Assembly (NCBI RefSeq): GCF_014837145.1
Contig: NZ_JACYFS010000007.1
Span: 1 to 64,000, forward strand
DNA length: 64,000 nt
Reading direction: 5' to 3'
Source: Chryseobacterium caseinilyticum
Lineage (GTDB): Bacteria; Bacteroidota; Bacteroidia; Flavobacteriales; Weeksellaceae
Shown here: piece after piece, positions 26,167 to 33,445 of the stretch
Numbering within the stretch: position 1 is the first letter of the stretch
How the letters are laid out: each line of letters begins with the position of its first letter
Notes under the pieces: model-generated
What the model was told of the DNA's origin: nothing
Databases searched by the model: none
Seen by the model: only the letters and a program-made list of their open reading frames with translations
Position numbers and translations under genes: made by a program

Positions 26167-29100
26167 TTATACCACTTCAATCAAACTTCCCCTTTCCTCA
26201 TCCTTTGTAATATGCAGTGAAACCGGAATTTTTTCTTTCAGTTCTTCCACGTGCGAAATGATGCCGACGATCCTGTTTTCTTTCTGTAAATTCATTAGCG
26301 TTTCAAAGACAATGTTTACCGATTCTACATCCTGTGTTCCGAAACCTTCGTCGATGAAAAAGAAATTCTTCTCCGACTGTGCATTGGTCTGAACGCTTTC
26401 TGCCAAAGCCAGTGCGAGACTCAGAGAAACCTGAAAAGCCTGTCCGCCAGATAAGGTTTTTACACTTCTGCTGCGGCCTTCGTTGAGGTAATCGATGATT
26501 TCAAAATCATTGTTTTCGTTCAACTGTAAACTTAGTTGATTCCTCGTCATCCGGTGAAAACGGACGTTGGCGTGGTCGCATAACTGTCTCAGATAAATAG
26601 ATGAAATGTACCGCACAAATCCAGCTCCGTTAAACAGATTCTGCATGATTGCTAAATTTTCACGACGCTTCTGAACTTTAGCCAAGTCCAAAAGAAGATT
26701 TTCTTTTTTCTTAAATTCTTTCTCAAGCCGGTCAATTTCCGAACTGATTTTTACGACAGAATCGTTGGCGAGTTTCAAATTACTCTCAGCAGTTTTAAAC
26801 TGATTTTCCGCTTCAGCAAACTGTTCTTCATCAAAAGAAAAATCTTTGAGCTTGGTTTCCAGATCGGCAATTCCGTTCTTAAGTGTTTCAAACTGTATTC
26901 TGAATTGTTGAATGGTATTTCTCACCTGCTGCACATTAATTTCCTGCACAAGAATATTTTGAACAGCCTTTACATCAATGAAATTATTTTCAACTAAGGA
27001 TTTCGTTAAGATGTTTTTATTTTCTGAAATCTCTTTTTCCAGTTCGGAAATTCTTGTTTTCAGCTGACTGACAATCGTTGTCTGTTCCGCTACTTTAGGT
27101 GAAATTTCCTTTTCATCTTTTACAAGCTGCTGATAATTCTGCTCAGTTTCAAGATTGGATTGTGCAAGTTTTTTATAAGTATCTACAATCTCAGCAGTTT
27201 CTTTTTCTTTATAATCTGACCATTTTAAAATTTTCAAATTTGCTTCGCTCGTTCTGATCTGCTCTTCTTTTTTAGCTTCGTCAAGTGTAAATTCTTCCAA
27301 AGCTTTTTTATATTTTTCCAGATGTTCACGCTCTTTTTCCAGAGTTTTTTGCTGCCCGGAAATCTGTTGTGTCAGTTCTTCGATCTGCTTTTCAATTTCA
27401 AGGGACTGCTGACGTTTTTGCTCAAAATCCGCTTCATTGTCAGCATTAAAGTCTGTCCAGATAAAGTTTTTTCTGTGAGTCTCAGTCTTAATTTTGATCA
27501 GATTTAAATTTTCCTGCTCAGCTTTCTGTTGGTCTTCAAAAATCTTTTTCCGGTCAAGAATTTTTTCAATTTCAGAAACTTGTTTTTGGTAGGTATTCTT
27601 TTGAATTTCGGTTTGCTCAATCTGTTTTTTAATTTCAGTTAATTCAGCATTCACATCATCAAATTCTACAATATTCGGATGTTCGAGTGCACCACAAAGC
27701 GGACAGGATTCTCCGTCGTGCAGTTCTCCGGCAAAATGAGCCAATTTCTGCTGAACTTCAAGCTGGCTTCGACGTTCCGAAAGTTTTTTCGCCTCCGTTT
27801 CTAAAGCATCAGATTTCTGTTTAAAATCTTCCTTGTAGGTTTCAGGATCGACAGCAAAAGGAATAAGTTCAGCATTAAGTTTCTCAATTTTAATCTGAGC
27901 TTCTTCAATCTTTCCGGTTTGATTTTTTGCTGATTCCGCTAAATTTTTATGCTCCAAAAACCAATTTCCAACATGAATCAAAGTATTGGAATCTATTTTT
28001 TTAGGTTTTAAAGCTTCAGTCTTTTCGGAAAGTTCACTTATTCTTTTTTGGATTAATTTCTGTGTAGCTTCAACCTCTTTTACTTTCTCTGAACCTTTTT
28101 CAGTTCTTACTTTTAAAGTTTTAATATCATCAGAATATTCCAGCATTTTCAGGATCAGGCTCAAATCATTTTCCTGAATTTTAGATTGCTCCAAAGCTTC
28201 GAATTTTGGAAGAATCGCAGCCAGTTTACTTTTAATATGTTCAAATCTGGCTTCAGTTTCCTGTAAGATTTTAAACTGATTTTCTTTATTTTTCAGTTGT
28301 TCTGAAATTTCCTTCTCCAGCTTATTTTTCTCTGCAATAATAGGTGTGAAGATCCTGAAAACTTTATCGAAAAGTTCCGTTTTAATTTCCAGTTCGTCAA
28401 CTTCGGTTTTCTGCAAACTGAGTTGTTCAAAATCAAATTTCTTCTGTTTTAACGATTCGAAATCGGTCTTTAGATTTTTTAATTGTTGGTATTTTTCCTC
28501 AATGGTTTTAAACTGAATTTTAATCTCTTCAAATTTCTGCTGCTCGAGTTTCAAATGTTCTTTCTGTGCTGAAATCTGATCCTCGTTCACTTCCTCAAAA
28601 CCTTTCAGCTGACCTTCCAGCTGATCGAGTTCAGATTTGTTTTTGGTATTAAGATCCGAAACATTTTTCTGCAAATCAAAACGGTGAAGACTGAAAATCT
28701 CCTTCATCATATTCGTCCGTTCGGTCGCTCCCAGTTCAAGAAACTCTTTAAACTGACCTTGAGGAATGATGATTGTCCGCTTAAAATTAGCATAACTCAG
28801 CCCAATAATTCTTTCCGCACTGGAATGTTCCAAAGGAATCCAACTGTCATTTTTCCATTCATAGAAAGTGACTTCGGGCGTTTTTACATCTTCAAAATTC
28901 TTTGAATTCCGTTTAAATTCTCTTTTTGCACGGAATTTTTTATTTTCATAATTAATAAAATCAAATTCAATCAGAGACTTATTTGATTTGAGATTCATCA
29001 TGTTGTAAGCACGTTTATCTCTCGAATTCAGACGTTCAGTTTCGCCATACAACGCAAAAGAAATGGCTTCCAAAATAGAAGATTTCCCGGAACCTACCGA

Positions 29101-29205
29101 TCCGAAAATACCGAACAAGCCAGCTTCCGTCAGGCTTTCGAAATCGATTTTCTGACGTTCCTGATATGAGTAAAGACCTTCTAAAGTGAGTTGAATTGGA
29201 ATCAT
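26167..29205 (-). CDS. sbcC: SbcC-type DNA repair ATPase
   Basis: A 1012-residue SMC/Rad50-like ATPase, the partner of SbcD nuclease in cleaving hairpin DNA and processing ends. The N-terminal P-loop is GSVGSGKSS (residues 35-43). Two very long coiled-coil arms flank the zinc hook CPLC near residue 498 (ESCPLCGALEHP). The C-terminal half ABC domain has the signature LSGGQAFQVSLSLALALAE and Walker B FFFIDEGFGTQD. It lies downstream of sbcD on the same strand, with a 179-bp gap that contains no gene. SbcCD cutting of hairpins is relevant here, because several strong inverted repeats occur nearby. Confidence 0.95.
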   Translation of the reverse strand: MIPIQLTLEGLYSYQERQKIDFESLTEAGLFGIFGSVGSGKSSILEAISFALYGETERLNSRDKRAYNMMNLKSNKSLIEFDFINYENKKFRAKREFKRNSKNFEDVKTPEVTFYEWKNDSWIPLEHSSAERIIGLSYANFKRTIIIPQGQFKEFLELGATERTNMMKEIFSLHRFDLQKNVSDLNTKNKSELDQLEGQLKGFEEVNEDQISAQKEHLKLEQQKFEEIKIQFKTIEEKYQQLKNLKTDFESLKQKKFDFEQLSLQKTEVDELEIKTELFDKVFRIFTPIIAEKNKLEKEISEQLKNKENQFKILQETEARFEHIKSKLAAILPKFEALEQSKIQENDLSLILKMLEYSDDIKTLKVRTEKGSEKVKEVEATQKLIQKRISELSEKTEALKPKKIDSNTLIHVGNWFLEHKNLAESAKNQTGKIEEAQIKIEKLNAELIPFAVDPETYKEDFKQKSDALETEAKKLSERRSQLEVQQKLAHFAGELHDGESCPLCGALEHPNIVEFDDVNAELTEIKKQIEQTEIQKNTYQKQVSEIEKILDRKKIFEDQQKAEQENLNLIKIKTETHRKNFIWTDFNADNEADFEQKRQQSLEIEKQIEELTQQISGQQKTLEKEREHLEKYKKALEEFTLDEAKKEEQIRTSEANLKILKWSDYKEKETAEIVDTYKKLAQSNLETEQNYQQLVKDEKEISPKVAEQTTIVSQLKTRISELEKEISENKNILTKSLVENNFIDVKAVQNILVQEINVQQVRNTIQQFRIQFETLKNGIADLETKLKDFSFDEEQFAEAENQFKTAESNLKLANDSVVKISSEIDRLEKEFKKKENLLLDLAKVQKRRENLAIMQNLFNGAGFVRYISSIYLRQLCDHANVRFHRMTRNQLSLQLNENNDFEIIDYLNEGRSRSVKTLSGGQAFQVSLSLALALAESVQTNAQSEKNFFFIDEGFGTQDVESVNIVFETLMNLQKENRIVGIISHVEELKEKIPVSLHITKDEERGSLIEVV

Positions 29206-29384
29206 TTTAAATGTGTGTTTTGTTTTTCCGCTAAAGAGAAAGATTTTGATGTTTAAATTTTTTCAAAGTGTGCAAAATAAAAATGTTACATTTTGCAAAC
29301 TTTTGAATTTCTACATTTTAATAATCTTCTTTGGTCTCTTTTGCGGTTTAAAATATATTGCAGATTAAGAAAAATCCTTGATTG

Positions 29385-30593
29385 TTATTTACCTGAAGCT
29401 ATCTCATTAAACAGATTAATTAAATCTTCATTCGGTTCCTGACCGCCGTTTTTAGATTTAAAATAATCTTTAAACAGCGCCTGAATATCCTGATTAAGAT
29501 TAATTTCGCTCAAATTATTATCATTAAAGTCCTGATTTCTAATTTTTGGAATTAAATGCACAATACCGCCATGAGACTGATAGATCACTTTTCTTTCTTC
29601 GGCCTTTAAAAAAGTTTCGCTTTCCAGCGTGAGTTCAACCAGCGTGTTTGGGTTGTCCTTAAGCCATTCAATGGTTTTTTCTACAGAATCAAAGGTCTTT
29701 CTGACCAAAGGTTTACCATTTTCCAGAGCAATTTTTTCAAATGAAATGGCTTTTTTAGGTTCAGCTTGAATGATGGAAACATATTTTGTCTGTCCGGCCT
29801 CGCTGAAACTGTAGCACAAGGGCGAAGAAGAATAAACGACAGGTTTTTCCGCAGTTCCGATGTTCTGAAAACCGTGCAGATGCCCCAAAGCCGTATATTG
29901 AATCTGATGCGGAATAATATCCGACCAGATCAGGTCTGCATTTCCGATTTTAATAGGTTTTTCACCTTCAGGTTCTTCCAGCATCGGCGCCCCCTTTTTA
30001 TTCATGTATAAATGAGCCATCAAAAGGTTGACCCCGTCTTCGTCGCAGAATTCATCGGCAGTTTGCTTCCAGTTCTCTCTCAAAACCTGGTTGAGTTCCT
30101 CGTCCTTATTTTCTCCCAGATACTCTTTCAGACGCACTTCATTCGCATAAGGCGTGTGAAGGATTCTGACAGGAAAATTATGGTTTTTAAATTCCAGTTC
30201 GATAAAACCAGACGCGGTTTTTGAAATTTTAAAATGTTCAAGTTCAAAAGGCGTGATCTGAGCTTTCGGATGACCGATCAAAATAATTCCACATTCTCTT
30301 GCCAAAGGATCTGGCGCATCGATCAGACTCGGTGAATCGTGATTTCCTGAAATGGCGATCACTGGGCGTTTTCCGTTTAAAGATAAGCGTTTTAAAGTTT
30401 TATAGAAAAGTTCTGTCGCCTCAACACTTGGATTTAAATTATCGAATAAATCTCCGGCAATTAAAACCAGATCCACGTTTTCGCGGTCTGCAATCTCAAC
30501 GATTTCGTTCATCACCAAAACCTGTTCTTGGAGTCGTGAAAAACGGTCAAGACGTTTGCCTAAATGCCAGTCGGCGGTGTGGAGGATTTTCAT
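29385..30593 (-). CDS. sbcD: SbcD-type exonuclease subunit
   Basis: A 402-residue Mre11-like metallophosphoesterase, the nuclease of the SbcCD complex. Phosphoesterase motifs run in order: DWHLGKRLD (residues 7-15), LIAGDLFDN, AISGNHDSPS, LLMAHLYMN and YTALGHLHGFQ. The C-terminal part is the capping and SbcC-binding region. Its ATG overlaps the stop codon of the small upstream ORF (ATGA), so translation is probably coupled. It is followed by sbcC. Confidence 0.95.
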   Translation of the reverse strand: MKILHTADWHLGKRLDRFSRLQEQVLVMNEIVEIADRENVDLVLIAGDLFDNLNPSVEATELFYKTLKRLSLNGKRPVIAISGNHDSPSLIDAPDPLARECGIILIGHPKAQITPFELEHFKISKTASGFIELEFKNHNFPVRILHTPYANEVRLKEYLGENKDEELNQVLRENWKQTADEFCDEDGVNLLMAHLYMNKKGAPMLEEPEGEKPIKIGNADLIWSDIIPHQIQYTALGHLHGFQNIGTAEKPVVYSSSPLCYSFSEAGQTKYVSIIQAEPKKAISFEKIALENGKPLVRKTFDSVEKTIEWLKDNPNTLVELTLESETFLKAEERKVIYQSHGGIVHLIPKIRNQDFNDNNLSEINLNQDIQALFKDYFKSKNGGQEPNEDLINLFNEIASGK

Positions 30594-30760
30594 TTTATTT
30601 CGTCTTCTTGTTCCTTTTCTGCGGCTAATTTAGCTTTCGTATTTTCACGCATTTCCTTCAGGCGGTTCTTTCTTTTCAGCTCAGCTTCCTGAATTTTCCG
30701 CTTCTTGTTGGCGATTATTTTATTGTATGTTTTTTTATTGGCGTCTGTATTTCTGCTCAT
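30590..30760 (-). CDS. Small basic, Lys/Glu-rich protein translationally coupled to sbcD
   Basis: A 56-codon ORF that starts MSRNTDANKKTYNKII and ends EQEDEIK. It is strongly charged (about a third Lys or Arg) and probably one long helix or coiled coil. Its TGA stop overlaps the sbcD ATG as ATGA, and its codons look coding rather than random, which argues that it is real. No family is recognised. It could bind nucleic acid or act as a small partner of SbcCD, or simply provide translational coupling. Confidence 0.6.
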   Translation of the reverse strand: MSRNTDANKKTYNKIIANKKRKIQEAELKRKNRLKEMRENTKAKLAAEKEQEDEIK

Positions 30761-30990
30761 CTCAAATTTATTGTATGTTCATTCAATTTTGAAATCGGTT
30801 TAGCTAAATTAATCTATTCTTTAGAGAAAACATTAAATCGAAAGTAATTTAGATGTTCCCTTCTGTGTTTGAACCTATTAGATTTTTAATTCTAATTTAT
30901 GCTGAAAACAATCATTTTATCTACGGTTTTTATCAATTTAAATTCTGTTTTTTCAAGTTGTCGGTTTAAAAAAAATAGAAATTTCTTTTT

Positions 30991-31305
30991 TTTGTAAAAC
31001 AACCCCGTTTATAATTTCAGAAGTATTCCGTTGGTTTTAAACAACAGTGTTTGTGACTTCCGGCGATCTCCGTTAGTTTAAAACAACCTTGTTTGTAACT
31101 TCCGGAGTCTGCATTTTGTTTAAAACAACCTGTTTATAATAGAATGCAGTTGCAGTTTGTTTGTTTCACCGTTGTTTGTAACCAAATGCAGTTTACATTT
31201 AACTAAAACAGGTTGTTTGTGACTACCCGCAGTTGCATTTTGTTTGTTTCACTATTGTTTGTGATAAAATGCAGAATATTTTGCTCGAAGCAACCTCATT
31301 TGCAA
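30991..31305. repeat. Hairpin array B, eight units, 41-42-nt period
   Basis: A GTTTGT-like core recurs at 31007, 31049, 31091, 31132, 31174, 31215, 31257 and 31298: steps of 42, 42, 41, 42, 41, 42 and 41 nt. Several units have complementary arms that differ between units: CTCCG/CGGAG (31068-31107), CTGCATT/AATGCAG (31109-31149), TGCA+TTTG/CAAATGCA (31151-31190), TGCATTTT/AAAATGCA (31234-31273). Units share AAACAACC or GTTTCACC before the core. The uneven steps exclude a coding repeat, and the divergence excludes CRISPR. Confidence 0.8.
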
Positions 31306-31309
31306 CAGC

Positions 31310-31343
31310 AAACCTAACGGGTTTCTAAAAACCCGTTAGGTTT
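31310..31343. repeat. Perfect hairpin repeat, copy 2 (AAACC-N5-GGTTT family)
   Basis: AAACCTAACGGGTTT, a 4-nt loop, then its exact reverse complement. It begins about 5 nt after array B. Confidence 0.85.
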
Positions 31344-31386
31344 AGAATTGAGTATCTCGCATTGTTATAAGTAAGTTTGAAGGATG

Positions 31387-31419
31387 AAACCTCATAGGTT
31401 TTGAAAACCTATGAGGTTT
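31387..31419. repeat. Perfect hairpin repeat, copy 3 (AAACC-N5-GGTTT family)
   Basis: AAACCTCATAGGTTT, a 3-nt loop, then its exact reverse complement, 43 nt beyond copy 2 and just upstream of the VF530 promoter. Confidence 0.85.
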
Positions 31420-31444
31420 AGATGAGGTTTAGAAATGAAATAAT

Positions 31445-31452
31445 TAACTTTG
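31445..31452 (+). promoter_or_regulatory. -7 box of the VF530 gene
   Basis: TAACTTTG matches TAnnTTTG exactly and ends only 7 nt before the ATG at 31460. Transcription would start at or within a few bases of the start codon, suggesting a leaderless or near-leaderless mRNA. No good -33 box is seen. Confidence 0.45.
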
Positions 31453-31459
31453 CCAAACT

Positions 31460-31711
31460 ATGGAGCAACAGTCAAAAGATCCTTTACACGGAAAACGTCT
31501 CGATGCCATTCTTGAGGAACTGGTAGAATATTATCAGGGCTTTGAGGAATTGGGAAAACAAATCAACATCAAATGCTTTACCGATAATCCAAGCATCAGT
31601 TCGTCATTGAAGTTTTTGAGAAAAACAGATTGGGCAAGAGCGAAGGTTGAAAGTCTGTATCTGTATGTTTTGAGACAGAAGAAAAAGGCGGAAGCAAAAA
31701 ATAAAAATTAG
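31460..31711 (+). CDS. VF530 family (DUF2132) DNA-binding-like protein
   Basis: An 83-residue protein matching the VF530/DUF2132 pattern almost end to end: DPLHGKRLDAILEELVEYY, then GFEELGKQINIKCFTDNPS, then SSLKFLRKTDWARAKVESLYL. Vibrio VF530 has a solved fold and is annotated as DNA-binding, but its biological role is not established. The C-terminal QKKKAEAKNKN tail is very basic. The gene is isolated, follows the array B region, and is co-oriented with the FKBP gene 103 bp downstream. Confidence 0.85.
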   Translation: MEQQSKDPLHGKRLDAILEELVEYYQGFEELGKQINIKCFTDNPSISSSLKFLRKTDWARAKVESLYLYVLRQKKKAEAKNKN

Positions 31712-31814
31712 TATGCCGCAGATGATTCTTTAATGATAATTAATGAATCAATTCCTTCAAAAACAGTATATTTGTGCCGTTTAATCGTGAAAAAAATCAC
31801 GCAAAAAAAGAAAT

Positions 31815-32315
31815 ATGACAATTGATAACAATCATGTGGTAGCTGTAAAGTACGTTCTTCACACTATCGAAGAGGATGGAAGCAAAATCCTTGTAGAAGA
31901 AACGACAGCAGAAAATCCGCTTACATTTTTATATGGTGTAGGAATGATGATTCCTAAATTTGAACAGAATATCCACGGTTTAACTGCTGGTGATACTGCT
32001 GCTTTCGTGATTCAGCCGGAAGAAGCTTACGGTGAAAAACAGGAAGATGCGATTGCTCAATTGCCAATTGAGATGTTCGGTGATGGTGGACTTCCACCAG
32101 TGGGAGCTATTTTACCTCTAACAGATAACGAAGGAAATAATTTCCAGGCTTTTGTAGTAGACGTTACGCCAGAAGCTGTAATTGCTGACCTTAACCACCC
32201 AATGGCTGGGAAAGTTTTGGATTTCCAGGTTGAGATTTTAAATACCCGTCCTGCAACGGAAGAGGAATTGTCTCACGGTCATGCTCACGGTATCGACGGA
32301 AACGAGGCTCACTAA
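31815..32315 (+). CDS. SlyD-type FKBP peptidyl-prolyl isomerase
   Basis: A 166-residue cytoplasmic FKBP with SlyD-like architecture. The split FKBP domain (VAVKYVLHTIEEDG, ENPLTFLYGVGMMIPKFEQNIHGLTAGD, EVEILNTRPAT) encloses an insert-in-flap chaperone domain (EEAYGEKQEDAIAQLPIEMF to MAGKVLDFQ). The short His-containing tail (SHGHAHGIDGNEAH) recalls the metal-binding tail of SlyD but is much shorter. It catalyses cis-trans isomerisation and assists folding, possibly of nickel proteins. A TATATTTG box at 31767-31774 and a strong terminator bracket it. Confidence 0.9.
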   Translation: MTIDNNHVVAVKYVLHTIEEDGSKILVEETTAENPLTFLYGVGMMIPKFEQNIHGLTAGDTAAFVIQPEEAYGEKQEDAIAQLPIEMFGDGGLPPVGAILPLTDNEGNNFQAFVVDVTPEAVIADLNHPMAGKVLDFQVEILNTRPATEEELSHGHAHGIDGNEAH

Positions 32316-32337
32316 GAGTTTTCTACATAAAATTAAA

Positions 32338-32367
32338 ATGTCCGGCAGAAATGCTGGACATTTTTTT
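32338..32367 (+). terminator. FKBP gene terminator
   Basis: ATGTCCGGCA and TGCTGGACAT pair over a 4-nt loop, followed by seven Ts. Confidence 0.9.
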
Positions 32368-32378
32368 ATGCGTACCTG

Positions 32379-32690
32379 AACCACAAAAGTCACAATAGAA
32401 ATTTTAATTATTGAAGTTTCATTATTTTGAAAATAAAAGTTCAAAAAGTTTAATATGCGGGAAATTTTGACACATCAGTCATATTAGTTTTAGTTTGAAA
32501 ACTTTGAAAATATTTTAGAACACATAAGAGTTGAAAATCAAAGATTTTCATTGTATGCTTATTATTAGAATGTAGGATAGTGCAAACATTCACTTTAAAA
32601 ATCTTTGATTTTTTATTTATAGTGTTATAAAAATGTTTTCAAACCAAGAAAAATCTCTGTGACTTATGTGTTAAAAGTTTTTGTGGTTAA
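32379..32690. repeat. Large imperfect inverted repeat ending in AACCACAAAAG
   Basis: The outer arm AACCACAAAAGTCACA (32379 on) is matched by TGTGACTTATG...TTTTTGTGGTT (to 32688). The inner arm GTTTGAAAAC...AACAC..AATCAAAGATT (32493-32546) is matched by AATCTTTGATT...GTGTT...GTTTTCAAAC (32601-32644). It fills the whole gap between the FKBP terminator and the YchJ-like gene, with no ORF. Confidence 0.6.
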
Positions 32691-32694
32691 ATTA

Positions 32695-33072
32695 TCAGTC
32701 CAAAAATTCTCCAGAAACATAATACCAACGGTTTTGGATCATTTTGAATGTCGATAATTCGTGATGAATATTTTTTTCTCCGTCTTCATCCGTATAATAT
32801 GCTTTGAATTCTACTTTATTCATCGATGGTTTACTGACGATTTCCAGTTTCGTCCATTGGTTGATTTCTCCCCATTCCTGTAAATCTTTGGTATTGTGAA
32901 ATTGTCTTTTGCTGGGTGAGGTGGTTTCCATTAAATATTTCCCGTTTGGAATAGCAAATGCCGAAAATCGTGAACGCATCAAAGCTTCAGCGGTCGGAGC
33001 AAATTTTTCTCCTGTATGAAAAGGTTTACAGCATTCTTCATACGTTTTTCCGGAGCAGCATGGACAGTTCAT
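32695..33072 (-). CDS. YchJ-like protein with SEC-C zinc motif
   Basis: About 125 residues from the ATG at 33072. The longer frame adds 12 residues (MYICVLKLKSKK) that do not match the family. It starts MNCPCCSGKTYEECCKPFH, a SEC-C-type zinc knuckle with the CxC...CC spacing. Then comes the YchJ core: PTAEALMRSRFSAFA, then YLMETTSPSKR, and an NTF2-like beta part ending NRWYYVSGEFLD. Family members are small cytoplasmic proteins of unknown function. Confidence 0.85.
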   Translation of the reverse strand: MNCPCCSGKTYEECCKPFHTGEKFAPTAEALMRSRFSAFAIPNGKYLMETTSPSKRQFHNTKDLQEWGEINQWTKLEIVSKPSMNKVEFKAYYTDEDGEKNIHHELSTFKMIQNRWYYVSGEFLD

Positions 33073-33142
33073 TTTTTTTGATTTTAATTTTAAAACACAA
33101 ATGTACACGAATATTTTTTCACGAATTACACAAAGCGTGGTT

Positions 33143-33168
33143 CAATAGGGATGGGCTTTAGCCCGTCT
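33143..33168. repeat. 26-nt GGGCTTTAGCCC repeat, copy 1
   Basis: CAATAGGGATGGGCTTTAGC and the next 6 nt match 56654-56679 in 23 of 26 positions. GATGGGC pairs with GCCCGTC over a TTTA loop. A shortened copy, GGCTTTAGCC, lies at about 33190-33199. The rest of the gap 33073-33445 holds this and the inverted repeat at 33248-33318. Confidence 0.7.
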
Positions 33169-33247
33169 GTAATTTAAATTGATCCGATTGGCTTTAGCCA
33201 AAACTTATCTCCTGTTACAAATTTACTCGAAGAATATTACACTCATA

Positions 33248-33318
33248 TCTGTGTAAATCCGTGAAATCTGTGAGAAATTAAATAGCGCACAGATTGCACA
33301 GATTTCCACAGATTTTTT
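33248..33318. repeat. Imperfect inverted repeat of ATCTGTG units
   Basis: The left arm repeats TCTGTGTAAATCCGTG and AAATCTGTG; the right arm is the complement, built of CACAGATTGCACAGATTT and CCACAGATTT. No ORF is present. Confidence 0.6.
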
Positions 33319-33445
33319 ATGTTTGAAAAAAATTAGCTTAATCAGCAAAATCAGCGAGAGCCTAAATTCGGGATAATTCGCATTAAATTCGAGCCATTCG
33401 TATAACTAAAAAAAGCATCCAAATAAATGAATGCTTCCCTATAGT

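Noticed and set aside
30991..31305. CRISPR array
   Set aside because: The units have a regular period, but repeats are not identical and there are no unique spacers of constant length between identical repeats. No cas gene is in the window.
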